Shown in pieces: positions 45,202 to 52,987 of a DNA stretch of 64,000 nucleotides; the stretch's first letter is position 1, and each line of letters starts with the position of its first letter. Made by a program: the position numbers and the translations under genes. Under the pieces are notes generated by a model. The model did not search any database, was not told the DNA's origin, and saw only the letters and a program-made list of their open reading frames with translations. Source of the DNA: Inhella proteolytica (GTDB lineage Bacteria; Pseudomonadota; Gammaproteobacteria; Burkholderiales; Burkholderiaceae_C); assembly GCF_016093275.1 (NCBI RefSeq), contig NZ_JAEDAK010000013.1:62001-126000 (forward strand), in the 5' to 3' direction.

Positions 45202-45912
45202 ATGAGCGCCGTCCATAACGCCGACCCCGCCGAGCTTGCCAAGTTCGGTGATGCCGCCCACCGCTGGTGGGACCCCGAGAGCGAATTCAAGCCCCTGCAC
45301 CAGATCAACCCCCTGCGCCTGGCCTGGATCGACGGCCTCGCGCCGCTGAAGGGCCAGAAGGTGCTGGACGTGGGCTGCGGCGGCGGCCTGCTGGCCGAGG
45401 CCATGGCCCTGCACGGCGCGGCCGAGGTGCTCGGCATCGACCTGAGCACCAAGGCCCTGGGCGTGGCCGAGCTGCACGCCATGGATGCCGAAGTGGCGAA
45501 TCTGCGCTACCGCGAGGTGGCGGTCGAAACCTTGGCCGAGGAGATGCCCGGCCACTTCGATGTCGTCACCTGCCTGGAGATGCTGGAGCATGTGCCGGAC
45601 CCTGCCTCCGTGGTGCGGGCCTGCGCGCGCCTGGTGCGCCCGGGCGGCTGGGTGTTCTTCTCCACCCTGCACCGCAACCCCAAGGCCTTTGCCCTGGCCG
45701 TGGTGGCGGCCGAGTACCTGCTCAACATGCTGCCGCGCGGCACTCACGAATACGGTCGCTTCATCCGCCCGGCCGAACTGGCCGGTGCGGCCCGCGAGGC
45801 CGGGCTGGTGCCCCTGCAGATGGCGGGTCTCAGCTACAACCCGCTGACGCAGCGCTACGCGATCGGCTCCGACACCGACGTCAACTACCTGCTCGCCTGC
45901 CGCCGTCCGTGA
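45202..45912 (+). CDS. ubiG: Ubiquinone biosynthesis O-methyltransferase UbiG
   Basis: A 236-residue SAM-dependent enzyme performing both O-methylations of ubiquinone synthesis. The family N-terminus (DPAELAKFGDAAHRWWDPESEFKPLHQINPLRLAWI), motif I VLDVGCGGGLLAEAMA and VTCLEMLEHVPDP are all present. The stop codon shares one base with the gph start. Confidence 0.96.
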   Translation: MSAVHNADPAELAKFGDAAHRWWDPESEFKPLHQINPLRLAWIDGLAPLKGQKVLDVGCGGGLLAEAMALHGAAEVLGIDLSTKALGVAELHAMDAEVANLRYREVAVETLAEEMPGHFDVVTCLEMLEHVPDPASVVRACARLVRPGGWVFFSTLHRNPKAFALAVVAAEYLLNMLPRGTHEYGRFIRPAELAGAAREAGLVPLQMAGLSYNPLTQRYAIGSDTDVNYLLACRRP

Positions 45913-46580
45913 TGTCCCGCTTTGCCTGCCGCGCCGTGCTGTTCGATCTGGACGGCACCTTGATCGATTCCGCCCCCGACCTCGCCGGGGCCGCCAACCA
46001 GCTGCGCGAACAGCATGAACTGCCCCCCCTGCCGCTGGCCCAGCTGCGCCCCTGGGTGGGCGCCGGCGCGCGCGGCATGCTGGGTGCGGCGCTGGATGTG
46101 GCGCCGGGCCACCAGGCCTTCGAAAGCCTGAAGGAGCGCTTCCTTGCGCTCTACGAGGCCCGCCTGCTGCAGCAGACCGCCGCCTTCGCCGGTGTGCCCG
46201 ACCTGCTGGACGCCCTGGCGCGGCGCGGCCTGCCCTGGGGCATCGTCACCAACAAGGCCGAGCGCTTCACCCTGCCCATCCACCGCGGCATGCCGCTGCT
46301 GCAGGCCGCTGCGGCCGTGGTGGCCGGCGACACCACCCCCAAGGCAAAGCCCCACCCCGAACCCCTGCTGGAGGCAGCACGCCGCCTGGCGCTGCAGCCG
46401 CAGGATTGCATCTATGTGGGCGACGACGAGCGCGACATCCAGGCCGCCCGTGCTGCCGGCATGCCCGGTGTGGTGGCGCGCTGGGGCTATCTGGGTGCCG
46501 GCGCGGTGGACAGCTGGGGCGCCCATGCCGTCATCGAGCAGCCCGAAGAACTGCTGGGCTTCCTGGCGCCGGTAGCCTAG
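45912..46580 (+). CDS. gph: Phosphoglycolate phosphatase family HAD hydrolase
   Basis: A 222-residue HAD phosphatase. Catalytic Asp pair D12 and D14 (VLFDLDGTLIDSAPDL), motif II Thr-Asn in IVTNKAER, and motif IV GDDERDIQAARAAG. In this position behind ubiG it is usually annotated Gph or MupP-like; MupP (MurNAc-6-phosphate phosphatase) is a real alternative, since that enzyme also lies next to ubiG in Pseudomonas. The TAG stop is part of the predicted ssrA -10 box. Confidence 0.85.
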   Translation: MSRFACRAVLFDLDGTLIDSAPDLAGAANQLREQHELPPLPLAQLRPWVGAGARGMLGAALDVAPGHQAFESLKERFLALYEARLLQQTAAFAGVPDLLDALARRGLPWGIVTNKAERFTLPIHRGMPLLQAAAAVVAGDTTPKAKPHPEPLLEAARRLALQPQDCIYVGDDERDIQAARAAGMPGVVARWGYLGAGAVDSWGAHAVIEQPEELLGFLAPVA

Positions 46581-46583
46581 AAT
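46578..46583 (+). promoter_or_regulatory. Predicted -10 box of ssrA overlapping the gph stop codon
   Basis: TAGAAT lies 11 nt before the mature tmRNA 5' end and includes the gph TAG stop. The best -35 at 17-bp spacing is poor (TGGGCT, 46555-46560), so the promoter call rests mainly on the -10 box and position. Confidence 0.45.
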
Positions 46584-46594
46584 CCGTCTTCTCT

Positions 46595-46970
46595 GGGGCC
46601 GACCTGGTTTCGACGTGGGTGCGGATCCGGAGCAAGGCATGCCGAGCACCAGTTCGCTCGTAAATCCACTGGAAACAAACCAACTGCGAACGACGAACGT
46701 TTCGCCCTCGCCGCTTAAACACCGGTGAGCCTCTCAACGGCAGGCCGATGGGCCGGGTCTGATTCCGCAAGGATGAAAGGCTGAGAGGTCATGCACATCG
46801 GCTGGTTCCTGGTTGGGCTTCTCAGCCCGGAACGAGACTCAAGAGGCTGGGGTCCTCCGTAGCGTGCGCGATGCGCGACATGGGCCCGAGATTCAAATCA
46901 ACGCGCTAAGCATGTAGATCTGCCCGGCGATGGCTTGCGGACGGGGGTTCAATTCCCCCCGGCTCCACCA
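46595..46970 (+). ncRNA. ssrA: Transfer-messenger RNA (tmRNA)
   Basis: A one-piece tmRNA of about 376 nt that rescues stalled ribosomes with SmpB. The 5' end GGGGCCGACCTGGTTTCGACG and the 3' end, a T-loop (GGTTCAATTCC) followed by the acceptor strand GGCTCCACCA, form the tRNA-like domain, with CCA encoded. The tag reading frame at 46686-46718 is GCG-AAC-GAC...GCT-TAA and encodes ANDERFALAA, the tag seen in Burkholderiales such as Bordetella. The gene follows gph by 14 bp and has a strong terminator at 47003. Confidence 0.97.
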
Positions 46971-47002
46971 GAACCCAGTTCGCGCAAGTTCGCGAACACC
47001 CG

Positions 47003-47040
47003 AAAGGCTCAAGTGAATCAAGCACTTGGGCCTTTTTCTT
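47003..47040 (+). terminator. Intrinsic terminator downstream of ssrA
   Basis: AGGCTCAAGTG (47005-47015) pairs with CACTTGGGCCT (47023-47033) with one G-T pair and a 7-nt loop, followed by TTTTTC. This is a standard rho-independent terminator 33 nt after the tmRNA 3' end. From here to 47281 nothing else was recognised apart from a small inverted repeat, GAAAGTT-N5-AACTTTC (47080-47098). Confidence 0.85.
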
Positions 47041-47281
47041 TGTCTGCGCTGGTTCGCAGTAGCCCCCCGTCTTCCGGCCGAAAGTTGCAGTAACTTTCTC
47101 AGTAACCCCAGGAACCGGCCACCCTAGCCGTGAAAGCTGCTGCAAGGCGCGCAACTGCACGCAGACACCAGCAGGAGTTCAGGCTCAGTGGCCAGCATCG
47201 CGGGACAGGGTGTGCCAATAGACGGCTGTGAAAAGCCGTCGAGCTCAATCGGTCGATGTGATTGATCTGGCTGTCGGGAGA

Positions 47282-47602
47282 TCAGCGGTAGTCATGCTCA
47301 TGCTGATCCCGCGCGGCGAGGAGCAGCACATCGATGTCGCGAATCGCAAACAGCACGACGCAGCCACCGTGGCCGAAAGGCACGACCAGTTCGCGCAGGG
47401 TGCGGTCGGCCTCGCACCGCCTGCAGCTGTGCGGGGCAAAGCGCAGGACGCCGACCGCGCGCTCCAATGCGCTTTGGAAACGGAACAGGCAGTCCTCATC
47501 CGGCGTCTGGCTGGCCAATTCGCGTTGGACGATGTGCGCCTCCAGGCGTTCCAGGTCCGCTTGAAAGCTGACCGTCGGAACCAGCCGATACCGGTCGCTC
47601 AC
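47282..47602 (-). CDS. RelE/ParE-superfamily toxin
   Basis: A 106-residue type II toxin candidate. The fold pattern is visible: VSFQADLERLEAHIV at the N-terminus, SALERAVGVLRFAPHSCRR, then TLRELVVPFGHGGCVVLFAIRDIDVLLLAARDQHEHDY, matching the basic strand and C-terminal strand of ParE proteins (parts of the family signature R-E-x-x-V-P-F). Its start overlaps the antitoxin stop by 4 bp in the usual antitoxin-first order. ParE toxins act on DNA gyrase and RelE toxins on mRNA; the target here is not determined. Confidence 0.85.
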   Translation of the reverse strand: MSDRYRLVPTVSFQADLERLEAHIVQRELASQTPDEDCLFRFQSALERAVGVLRFAPHSCRRCEADRTLRELVVPFGHGGCVVLFAIRDIDVLLLAARDQHEHDYR

Positions 47603-47913
47603 TTGGCGAGGGGCGGCCTATTGGTAGTGGCCGCCACGGCGGCACGGATGCGCTGCTGGGCGGCCTTGGCACGCTGCTGCATGGCGGCCTGCAGTTGCTC
47701 CTCCGTGAGCAAGCCTTCACCCTTGTCTGCGCGGCGCAGGGCCTTCCTGGCGCGGGCGACGGCGGCGTTCTGCTCGGTCCGGTACTCGGCTTCACGGCTG
47801 ACGGCGTTCGCTATGAACTGCGTCAGCGTCTCACCCTCTCGCAGCACGGCTTCTAGGCTGGCCTTGGTTTCGGGTGCCACGCGGACGGGTGGCAGGGTGG
47901 CAGAGCGGGTCAT
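47599..47913 (-). CDS. Antitoxin partner of the ParE-like toxin
   Basis: A 104-residue protein. Its N-terminus, PPVRVAPETKASLEAVLREGETLTQFIANAVSREAEYR, fits a ribbon-helix-helix DNA-binding antitoxin. The rest is a long charged helix rich in alanine, arginine and glutamine that would wrap the toxin. The ATG at 47913 lies just behind a promoter-like sequence; the frame continues further upstream without a better start. Confidence 0.8.
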   Translation of the reverse strand: MTRSATLPPVRVAPETKASLEAVLREGETLTQFIANAVSREAEYRTEQNAAVARARKALRRADKGEGLLTEEQLQAAMQQRAKAAQQRIRAAVAATTNRPPLAK

Positions 47914-47921
47914 GGGAGCAA

Positions 47922-47949
47922 TGTATAGCGTTTGTGATGCATGAGGCAA
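47922..47949 (-). promoter_or_regulatory. Predicted promoter of the toxin-antitoxin operon
   Basis: On the minus strand TTGCCT (plus 47944-47949) and TATACA (plus 47922-47927) are separated by 16 bp, a fair sigma-70 match. The -10 box ends 8 bp before the antitoxin ATG, so the mRNA would be almost leaderless. Autorepression by the RHH antitoxin at this site is expected from the family. Confidence 0.5.
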
Positions 47950-48031
47950 GCCCGCTCCCATCCAAATGTCCAGCGCTTGGCCTCGACCGAGTCCGTGCCC
48001 AGTTGCGCTCGCGTAGCGCGTGCACAAAAGC

Positions 48032-48505
48032 TCAGGGCTGCTGCTTGGTGTGCGAGGCCAGCGTGGCGCCGCTGAAGGCCGGGTCGTGTGTGACCTCGCG
48101 CCGCGCAAACTCGGGCGGCTGGTAGTTCAGGGCCGCCTGCTCGGAGTCGAATTCCACCTCAAAGACGGCCAAGCCGTCGGCATAGATGTCCAGCGTGCCG
48201 CCCGCCAGGGTGTAGCGGCGCTTGTGGACCCGTTGGCCGGGCAATTCAATGAGCAGGGCGTATTCGGCCTCGGACAGATACAGGTTGGTGATGGGGCGCG
48301 ACAGCGCGGGTGCCAGGTTGTACTTCTTGCAGAGCTTATAGACCGTGGGCCTGCCGGCCTCATCGACCCTGCGCACACGCAGGCCTGTGCCCCTGACGTA
48401 CAGATCGCTGATGGCGCGACAGGGCAGTGCGTCCAGCGCAGGAAGGGTGTTGGTATCCAACAGCCACCGGCGTTCGATCTCCACAAGGGCGTACTTGGGC
48501 GGCAA
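48032..48505 (-). CDS. CYTH domain protein (triphosphate tunnel metalloenzyme)
   Basis: A 157-residue single-domain protein. The CYTH signature ExExK appears as E9-I-E-R-R (VEIERRWLL), followed by alternating strands: DLYVRGTGLRVRRV, TVYKLCKKY, RRYTLAGGTLDIYADGLAVFEVEFDS. The substitution of Arg for Lys in the signature is notable. Members hydrolyse tripolyphosphate or thiamine triphosphate or make cAMP; which one applies here is unknown. It lies between the TA pair and the exporter operon. Confidence 0.85.
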   Translation of the reverse strand: MPPKYALVEIERRWLLDTNTLPALDALPCRAISDLYVRGTGLRVRRVDEAGRPTVYKLCKKYNLAPALSRPITNLYLSEAEYALLIELPGQRVHKRRYTLAGGTLDIYADGLAVFEVEFDSEQAALNYQPPEFARREVTHDPAFSGATLASHTKQQP

Positions 48506-48553
48506 GTTCAGGCTCTTTGTTGTTCAGTGCAGAAAAAGGGGGAGGCGGGTTCG

Positions 48554-49729
48554 TCAGCCCGAGCGCAGCCCGTCCACGATGCCCAGCCGTGCTGCGCGCC
48601 AAGCCGGCAGAAAGCCCCCCACCAACCCCATGGCCAGCGCGAACAGCAGGGTCTGCAGCACGATGCCGGGCGTGAGCACGAAGCGGAAGGCCACCTCGGC
48701 GAAGGTCTGGAAGTTGGTGGTGCTGAGGTTCACGCCCTGCATGGCGCTGGCGCCAGCCAAGCCCAGCAGGCCGCCCACGGCGCTGAGCAGCAAGGCTTCG
48801 AGCAGAAAGGCCCAGAGCACGGCGGGGCGGCGAAAGCCCAGGGCGCGCAGGGTGGCGATCTCGGCCGTGCGGCTGGCCACGGCGGCGAACATGGTGATCA
48901 TGGCGCCGACGATGGCGCCGATCGAGAAGATCACCGAAAGGGTGAGCCCCAGCACGTTGATGAAGGTGGCCAGGCCGCGGCTCTGGCTTTCGTAGAACTG
49001 GCGCTCGGGCTGCAGGTCCAGGGTCAGGCGCGGGTCGGCCGCGGCGCGGGCGATGAAGGCTTCGGCGGCGCTGGGGTCTTGCAGGCGCAGCACCACGCTG
49101 GAGGCATTGAGGCGGCGGAAGGCCTGCAGCATCTGCTCGCTGTCGCCCCAGATCTCCGAGTCGAAGCCCGAGCGGCCGGCGTCGAACACGCCCACCACGC
49201 GCCATTCGCGGCCGGCAAAGCGCAGGGTCTCGCCCAGGCCGGCGCCCTCGAAGCCGCGCGCCGCCGCCTGGCCGACGATGAGCTCGCTGGAGCCGGGGCG
49301 GAACATGCGCCCCTCCGTGATGCGCACCTGCGGGCGCAGCTGCAGGCCCACGGCGCTGGTGCCGCGCACCGTCACGTTGCTGGGCTTGCCGCTGCCGCGC
49401 TTGGGCAGGTTGTTCAGCACCACGGGTTCCTGGCTGAGCAGGGGCTGGCCGTCCGCGCCGGTGGCTACGCCGGGCAGGCTGGCCAGCACCGTCGCCTGCT
49501 CGCGGCTCACACCCGAGTTGATCTCCGCCCCGGCGCCCTTGCGCAGGGCCAGCAGGTTGTCGGCCGTGCCGGTGGCCACCAGCGTGGCCTTGATGCCCTC
49601 GCTCATCATCAGCACGGTGGCGAACACGTACACCACCAGGCCCAGGCCGGCCGCGGTGAGCAGGGTGGTGACGCGCCGGACCCAAAGATTGCGGGCGATG
49701 TAGGAGAGCGGAAGTTGCTTGCCTACCAT
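48554..49729 (-). CDS. MacB/FtsX-type ABC transporter permease, second subunit
   Basis: A 391-residue permease. Topology is one N-terminal helix (about 20-45), a large periplasmic domain (50-260), and three C-terminal helices with an FtsX core (SRTAEIATLRALGFRRPAVLWAFLLEALLLSAVGG...GLVGGFLPAWRAARLGIVDGLR). It is the last gene of the four-gene exporter operon, starting 4 bp after the preceding permease gene. Confidence 0.92.
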   Translation of the reverse strand: MVGKQLPLSYIARNLWVRRVTTLLTAAGLGLVVYVFATVLMMSEGIKATLVATGTADNLLALRKGAGAEINSGVSREQATVLASLPGVATGADGQPLLSQEPVVLNNLPKRGSGKPSNVTVRGTSAVGLQLRPQVRITEGRMFRPGSSELIVGQAAARGFEGAGLGETLRFAGREWRVVGVFDAGRSGFDSEIWGDSEQMLQAFRRLNASSVVLRLQDPSAAEAFIARAAADPRLTLDLQPERQFYESQSRGLATFINVLGLTLSVIFSIGAIVGAMITMFAAVASRTAEIATLRALGFRRPAVLWAFLLEALLLSAVGGLLGLAGASAMQGVNLSTTNFQTFAEVAFRFVLTPGIVLQTLLFALAMGLVGGFLPAWRAARLGIVDGLRSG

Positions 49730-49733
49730 GGCC

Positions 49734-50891
49734 TCACCCGACGTGGCGCAGGCCGTTGACGATGTCGATGCGGCCCATCTGCCAGGCCGGCCAGGCCGCG
49801 GCGATCAGGCCCACGCCCAGTGCTGCGCCGGCTTGCAGCCACAGCGTGGTGCTGGAAATCTGGAAGGTGGGCAGGATGCTGCCGATGACGCTGGAGAAGC
49901 CGCTGGCGATCGGGAAACTGACGGCCATGCCCAGCGCGCCGCCGATCAGGGCGATCAGCAGGCTCTCGCCCAGCAGCAGCCGGCTCACGAAGCCCGGCCC
50001 GAAGCCCAGGGCCTTGAGCGTGGCGTACTCGGCCAGGCGCTCGCGCGCGGTCATGGTCATGGTGTTGGCCATCACCGCCAGGATGATGAGCACGATGATG
50101 AAGCTCACCGCCTGGATGGCCACCAGGATTTGCTCGCTCATCGAGACGAAGCTGAGCTGGAAGGCCGATTCGGTTTCGGTCAGGGTCTCGGCCAGCGAGT
50201 TCTTGAACTGCAGGTCCACCTGCTGGCTGATCTCGGCGGCGCGCTCGGGCTGGTTGATGCCCAGCACGTACACGCCCACGGCGTCGCCGCGCTTGGGGAA
50301 GCGCTGCTTGATGAATTCGTTCAGCAGCGCCCAGTGAAAGAGCAACTGGTTCTCATCGGTGTTGGCCTCGGCGCCGTCCCAGATGCCGCGCAGCGTGAAG
50401 CTCCAGGTGCCGGGGTAGATGGTGCCGCGCAGGGCAATGGTGTCGCCCACCTTCCAGCCATGCTGGTTGGCCAGCTTGCGGCCCACGATGGCGCCCTGAC
50501 GGTCGCGCAGGAAGGCGGCCTTCTCGTCCTCGCTGAGCCGGTACTCGGGGTAGAGCCTGAGGTAGCTGGGTGGGTCCACCGCGAACTGCGGGAAGAAGTT
50601 GCGCTCGCTTTGGTAGATGCCGCCGAACCAGTTGGCCCAGGAGATGGTATGCACGCCGTCGATGCCGCGGATGCGCTCCACATAGCTCTTGGGCAGGGCG
50701 AAGGTCAGGCTGATGGCACTGCGCGCCACCAGGCGCGTGCTGGAGCTGGCCTGCACGCCCGTGTACCAGGCCTCGTTCACGGTGCGCAGCAGGCCGAAGG
50801 CGGCGATCGCCACCACCAGGCCGAGCAGGGTCAGGCCGGTGCGCAGCGGGTGGCGGAAGGCGTTGCGCAGCAGCAGCTTGAGCAGGAACAT
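49734..50891 (-). CDS. MacB/FtsX-type ABC transporter permease, first subunit
   Basis: A 385-residue permease with the same layout: helix at about 15-38, periplasmic domain, then an FtsX core ([36 protein letters not shown]...[24 protein letters not shown]). With the other permease it would form a heterodimer. It begins 4 bp downstream of the ATPase gene. Confidence 0.92.
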   Translation of the reverse strand: MFLLKLLLRNAFRHPLRTGLTLLGLVVAIAAFGLLRTVNEAWYTGVQASSSTRLVARSAISLTFALPKSYVERIRGIDGVHTISWANWFGGIYQSERNFFPQFAVDPPSYLRLYPEYRLSEDEKAAFLRDRQGAIVGRKLANQHGWKVGDTIALRGTIYPGTWSFTLRGIWDGAEANTDENQLLFHWALLNEFIKQRFPKRGDAVGVYVLGINQPERAAEISQQVDLQFKNSLAETLTETESAFQLSFVSMSEQILVAIQAVSFIIVLIILAVMANTMTMTARERLAEYATLKALGFGPGFVSRLLLGESLLIALIGGALGMAVSFPIASGFSSVIGSILPTFQISSTTLWLQAGAALGVGLIAAAWPAWQMGRIDIVNGLRHVG

Positions 50892-50895
50892 GGCC

Positions 50896-51579
50896 TCAGG
50901 CCCCGTCCACCAGGACGCCTTTTTCCAGCTCCACCAGGCGGCGGGCGCGCGCCGCCGCCTTGGGGTCGTGCGTCACCATCACGATGGTCTTGCCCAGCTC
51001 CTGGTTCAGGCGCTGCAGCAGGGCCAGCACCTCTTCGGCGGTGTGGCGGTCCAGGTCGCCGGTGGGCTCGTCGGCCACGATGAGCGTGGGGTCCGTCACC
51101 AGCGCGCGGGCAATCGCCACGCGCTGCTGCTGGCCGCCGGAGAGCTCGCTGGGCAGGTGGTCGAGCCGGTCGCCCAGGCCCACCAGTTCCAGCGCCGCCA
51201 GCGCGTGCGCGCGGCGCTGTTTGGCCGACAGATTCGTCAGCAGCAGCGGTAGCTCCACGTTCTCCAGCGCATTGAGCACCGGCATCAGGTTGTAGAACTG
51301 AAAAATGAAGCCGACATGCGCGGCGCGCCAGTCGGCCAGCTGGGCCTCGCTGAGCTGGCCGATCTGCGTGCCGCCGATCTCGATGCTTCCGCTGCTGGGC
51401 TGGTCGATGCCCGCCAGCAAATTCAGCAGCGTGCTCTTGCCCGAGCCGCTCGGGCCCATCAGGGCGATGAAGTCGCCCGCGGGCACGTCCAGGTCGATGC
51501 CCTGCAGCACGGGGATGGTCTGGTCGCCGCGGCGGTAGCTCTTGGTGAGCCCGCGCAGGCGGATCAGGGGTGCGTTCAT
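50896..51579 (-). CDS. MacB/LolD-type ABC transporter ATPase
   Basis: A 227-residue ATPase. Walker A is G42-P-S-G-S-G-K-S49, followed by the signature [15 protein letters not shown], Walker [13 protein letters not shown] and the H-loop VMVTHDPKA. The family uses mechanotransmission to expel substrates from the periplasm. Its start overlaps the adaptor gene by 4 bp. Confidence 0.94.
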   Translation of the reverse strand: MNAPLIRLRGLTKSYRRGDQTIPVLQGIDLDVPAGDFIALMGPSGSGKSTLLNLLAGIDQPSSGSIEIGGTQIGQLSEAQLADWRAAHVGFIFQFYNLMPVLNALENVELPLLLTNLSAKQRRAHALAALELVGLGDRLDHLPSELSGGQQQRVAIARALVTDPTLIVADEPTGDLDRHTAEEVLALLQRLNQELGKTIVMVTHDPKAAARARRLVELEKGVLVDGA

Positions 51580-52838
51580 CGGGCCGCCGTGCGCACGCGC
51601 TGGCCGTCCTTCAGCCCGCCGGTCGGGGGCAGGGCCAGGCGGTCGCCTCCGGCCAGTGCTTTGGCATCGGCGGGCTGCACGGCCATGCTGTCGCCCAGCT
51701 TCTGGCCGGGCTTCACGGCCAGTGCCTGCACGCGCTCGCCCTCGGCGTCCTTGGTGAGCTTCCACACGCGCTGGCCGTCCAGCGCCTTGGCCGGCACGGT
51801 CAGCAAGGGCTGCTGCTCGGCGTCGCTCGGGCGCTGGCTCAAGAAAAAGACCTTGGCGCTCATCTCGGGCAGGATGGCCTCGTCCAGCTGCTCGAACTGC
51901 ACCTTGGTCATCACCGTGGCCTTGGCGCGGTCCACCGTGGGCACGATGCTGGCCACTTGGCCGCGGAAGCGCTTGCCGGGCAGGGCGTCCAGGGTGATCT
52001 CCACCGGCTGGCCCTTGCGAACCAGGGCCAGGTTGCTCTCGCTCACATCGGCCTCCACTTCCAGGGTGGAGAGGTCGGCCAGGGTCAGCACCGCGCCCTG
52101 GGAGCCGGCGGCGTTGGAGAACGGCGTGATCAGGTCGCCCACATTGGCGTTCTTGGCCAGCACCACGCCATCGAAGGGCGCGCGGATCTCGGTGAAGCCG
52201 GCGTTGACCTGCTGCAACCCCAGCTGCGCCCGCGCCTGCGCCACGCCGCTGCGGCCCTGCTCGGCGCCGGCCTGCGCGGCGGCCACGGCGGCGCGGGCGG
52301 CGTCCAGGCGGCGCTGGCTGGCGTCCAGCGCCTGGGGGCTGATGAAACCCTGCTTCTGCAGGGCCTGGGCGCGCTCGGCCTCGGCCTGGGCGTTGCGCAG
52401 CTCTACCTCGGCCTGGCGCAGCTGCGCCAGGGTCTGCTGCGCCAGGGCCTGGGCCTGGCCCACGGCGGCCTGGGCCACGGCCAGTTGGGCCCGCACATCG
52501 GCGCCATCCAGCTTGGCCAGCAGGCTGCCGGCCTTCACCCGCGAGCCCTCGCGCACATGCAGCTCCAGCAAGCGCCCGGTGGCCTTGGTGGTGACGGCGG
52601 CCCGCCGCTGCGCCACCACATAGCCCGAGGCGGTGAGCTGCTGGTACTGCACCGAGGGCGGGGTGAGCGCGGCCGAGACGGTCTGCACCTCGGGCACGCG
52701 GGGGCGCAGCAACCAGGCGCCGGCGCCCAGCACCAGCAGGGCGGGCAGGGCCCAACGCCAGAGCCGCTTGCGCATGGGCTTGGCGCCGGCGCTCCGGTCG
52801 ATCTTCAGCAAGCCGGTGGGGGAGGGGGCGTCGCTCAT
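51576..52838 (-). CDS. Periplasmic adaptor (membrane fusion) subunit of the exporter
   Basis: A 420-residue HlyD/MacA-type protein. A membrane anchor (residues about 25-45) leads to a lipoyl half-motif (ATGRLLELHVREGSRVKAGSLLAKLDGAD), a long alpha-helical hairpin, the second half (RAPFDGVVLAKNANVGDLITPF) and beta-barrel domains. It would bridge the two permeases to an outer-membrane channel such as TolC. It is the first gene of the four-gene operon. Confidence 0.92.
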   Translation of the reverse strand: MSDAPSPTGLLKIDRSAGAKPMRKRLWRWALPALLVLGAGAWLLRPRVPEVQTVSAALTPPSVQYQQLTASGYVVAQRRAAVTTKATGRLLELHVREGSRVKAGSLLAKLDGADVRAQLAVAQAAVGQAQALAQQTLAQLRQAEVELRNAQAEAERAQALQKQGFISPQALDASQRRLDAARAAVAAAQAGAEQGRSGVAQARAQLGLQQVNAGFTEIRAPFDGVVLAKNANVGDLITPFSNAAGSQGAVLTLADLSTLEVEADVSESNLALVRKGQPVEITLDALPGKRFRGQVASIVPTVDRAKATVMTKVQFEQLDEAILPEMSAKVFFLSQRPSDAEQQPLLTVPAKALDGQRVWKLTKDAEGERVQALAVKPGQKLGDSMAVQPADAKALAGGDRLALPPTGGLKDGQRVRTAAR

Positions 52839-52911
52839 CGCAGGGGCTGGGTGGGTGAGGGCGGCGGGCAGTGTAGGCAGCGGGCGAGAACCCCCCGGGC
52901 GGCACGGAAAA

Positions 52912-52948
52912 GCAAACGGCCAAGCACCTGGTGGGTGCTTGGCCGTTC
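52912..52948 (-). terminator. Intrinsic terminator of the TonB-dependent receptor gene
   Basis: A perfect 14-bp stem, AACGGCCAAGCACC (52915-52928) with GGTGCTTGGCCGTT (52934-52947), closes a 5-nt loop; on the minus strand TTTGCTTTTCC follows. It begins about 40 bp after the receptor stop codon and separates it from the exporter operon. Confidence 0.85.
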
Positions 52949-52987
52949 GGGCCGGCAGGTCCGCGACCCGGCAGCGGTTCAGGGCGC

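Noticed and set aside
47080-47098. Inverted repeat GAAAGTT-N5-AACTTTC as a mobile element end
   Set aside because: Too short, no transposase and no target duplication visible.
46906-47160. 84-codon minus ORF next to ssrA
   Set aside because: It reads through the antisense of the tmRNA 3' end (EPGGIEPP), a common false ORF over tRNA-like domains.
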